A model generated the notes under the pieces. The model did not search any database. It saw only the letters and a list, made by a program, of their open reading frames with translations, and was not told the origin of the DNA. Positions 6,948 to 7,864 of a stretch of DNA of 7,864 nt are shown here, piece after piece (positions within the stretch are counted from its first letter, which is position 1; every line of letters begins with the position of its first letter). Both the position numbers and the translations under genes were made by a program. This stretch comes from Bacillota bacterium (lineage in GTDB: Bacteria; Bacillota; Clostridia; Lachnospirales; Cellulosilyticaceae): NCBI GenBank assembly GCA_023457875.1, contig JAEXBC010000475.1:1-7864 (forward strand), given 5' to 3'.

Positions 6948-7496
6948 CTACTTAGCATAGGCTTCTTTTCCTGTTACATATAAATTATTTCCTTTACTAT
7001 CTATTGTAACAATAACAGGAAAATTTTCCACCTCTAATTTATAGATTGCCTCTGCACCTAAATCCTCATAGGCAACCAGGCTCATCTTCTTAACGCACTT
7101 AGAAATAAGGGCACCAGCACCACCTATAGCAGTGAGGTATACAGCACCTTCTTTCTTCATTGCTTCAATAACCGCTTCATTTCTAAGCCCCTTACCGATC
7201 ATGACCGTTTCTCCCCATGTCATAAAGGTAGGTGCATAAGCATCCATGCGCCCACTGGTGGTAGGCCCACAGCTTCCAATCACTTGATCTGGTTTAGCAG
7301 GCGCTGGCCCTGCATAGTAAATCGCTACATTCTCCATACTCATAGGTAATGGTTTACCTTGTGCCTGCTCCTCTATAATCCGCTTATGAGCCGCATCCCT
7401 TGCTGTATAAATAATGCCATTTAAAAGTAGCTTTTCTCCTGCCACTAAATTTCTTGCTTCTTCCCTCGTCATAGGTACATTTACAATTTTACTCAT
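6948..7496 (-). CDS. Class I fumarate hydratase (Fe-S hydro-lyase) beta subunit
   Basis: This 182-residue protein is the usual size for the separate C-terminal subunit of two-component, oxygen-sensitive class I hydro-lyases. With the alpha subunit it reversibly hydrates fumarate to L-malate in the cytoplasm. Family motifs are TARDAAHKR (31-39), YAGP (61-64), GPTTSGRMD (77-85), IGKG (100-103), GGAGAL (125-130) and a C-terminal segment ending in FPVIVTIDSKGN (159-170). L(+)-tartrate dehydratase TtdB is a close relative and cannot be excluded, although fumarase is the commoner assignment in clostridia. The ATG at 7496 has AGGAGGG six bases upstream. That site overlaps the alpha stop codon, so the two subunits are probably translated in a coupled way. 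Confidence 0.92.
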   Translation of the reverse strand: MSKIVNVPMTREEARNLVAGEKLLLNGIIYTARDAAHKRIIEEQAQGKPLPMSMENVAIYYAGPAPAKPDQVIGSCGPTTSGRMDAYAPTFMTWGETVMIGKGLRNEAVIEAMKKEGAVYLTAIGGAGALISKCVKKMSLVAYEDLGAEAIYKLEVENFPVIVTIDSKGNNLYVTGKEAYAK

Positions 7497-7507
7497 TGCC
7501 TACCCTC

Positions 7508-7864
7508 CTACAGTTTAATGTGCTTATGTCTATTCACATGGCAGCCCATATTAATCGCCAGTGGCATAGAAGCAATATGACAAGGATAATCCTCTATATG
7601 CACAGCCAAAGCTGTTACCGTTCCGCCTAGACCTTGTGGTCCAATACCCATGCGATTAATCTCTTCTAGTAGTTCTTCTTCGAGGCTTGCCATACGAGGA
7701 TCTTTGTTGTGAGATCCTAATGGTCTTGTCAGTGCGCTCTTGGCAAGCAAGGTACACTTTTCAAAATTTCCTCCTAGGCCAATGCCTACGACTAAGGGTA
7801 GACAAGCATTAGGTCCTGCAATGCTTACCGCTTCTAATTCTGAGCGTTTTACACCCTCTATGCC
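7508..7864 (-). CDS. Class I fumarate hydratase (Fe-S hydro-lyase) alpha subunit, C-terminal part (5' truncated by window edge)
   Basis: The frame is open from the window edge to the TAG at 7508-7510 and gives the last 118 residues of a subunit normally about 280 long. The start is outside the window; the TTG at 7750 is internal. Visible motifs are NACLPLVVGIGLGGNFEK (19-36), LLAKSALTR (39-47), GIGPQGLGGTVTALAVHIED (73-92), YPCHIASMPLAINMGCH (93-109) and a terminal RHKHIKL. The alpha subunit carries the catalytic [4Fe-4S] cluster. Cys21 and Cys108 in this fragment are the probable cluster ligands by position, with the third expected upstream of the window. The beta gene follows after 11 bases. 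Tartrate dehydratase TtdA is the main alternative. Confidence 0.92.
   Translation of the reverse strand, partial: GIEGVKRSELEAVSIAGPNACLPLVVGIGLGGNFEKCTLLAKSALTRPLGSHNKDPRMASLEEELLEEINRMGIGPQGLGGTVTALAVHIEDYPCHIASMPLAINMGCHVNRHKHIKL

Overview
The window looks like chromosomal DNA from a low-GC, motile, fermentative member of the Clostridia (Firmicutes). The evidence is the AT-rich composition, AdhE-type ethanol fermentation, a two-subunit oxygen-sensitive class I fumarase, a phenylacetate-CoA ligase/ACT-domain pair, strong AGGAGG-type ribosome binding sites, and promoters matching the flagellar sigma factor sigma-D (sigma-28). I cannot name the genus from the sequence alone. No tRNA, rRNA, insertion sequence, phage gene or CRISPR array was seen.

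Layout: the window opens inside the 3' third of adhE (+ strand, to 788). Everything else reads on the minus strand, converging on adhE across a shared hairpin terminator (793-820). From right to left, in transcription order, the minus-strand genes are: the 3' part of the class I fumarase alpha subunit (7508-7864, cut by the window edge) and its beta subunit (6948-7496); sppA, a membrane-anchored signal peptide peptidase with a GTG start (5882-6841); paaK (4396-5694) and a tandem-ACT protein (3951-4376), ending in a 14-bp hairpin (3859-3896); a stretch of about 430 bases with no convincing gene but a sigma-D-like promoter (3687-3713); an unrecognised lipoprotein (3003-3521); and a chemoreceptor (847-2952) with a second sigma-D-like promoter overlapping the lipoprotein stop codon.

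The genes fall into functional units. AdhE and fumarase belong to fermentative carbon metabolism. PaaK and the ACT protein form a tight two-gene unit usually tied to aryl-acid or aromatic amino-acid catabolism. The lipoprotein and chemoreceptor form a probable motility-regulated unit.

The points most worth a second look are the two sigma-D-like promoters flanking the lipoprotein, the possible partnership of that lipoprotein with the chemoreceptor, and a 10-bp-period repeat array between sppA and paaK. I found no evidence for a wholly new multi-gene system; most of the window is ordinary core metabolism.
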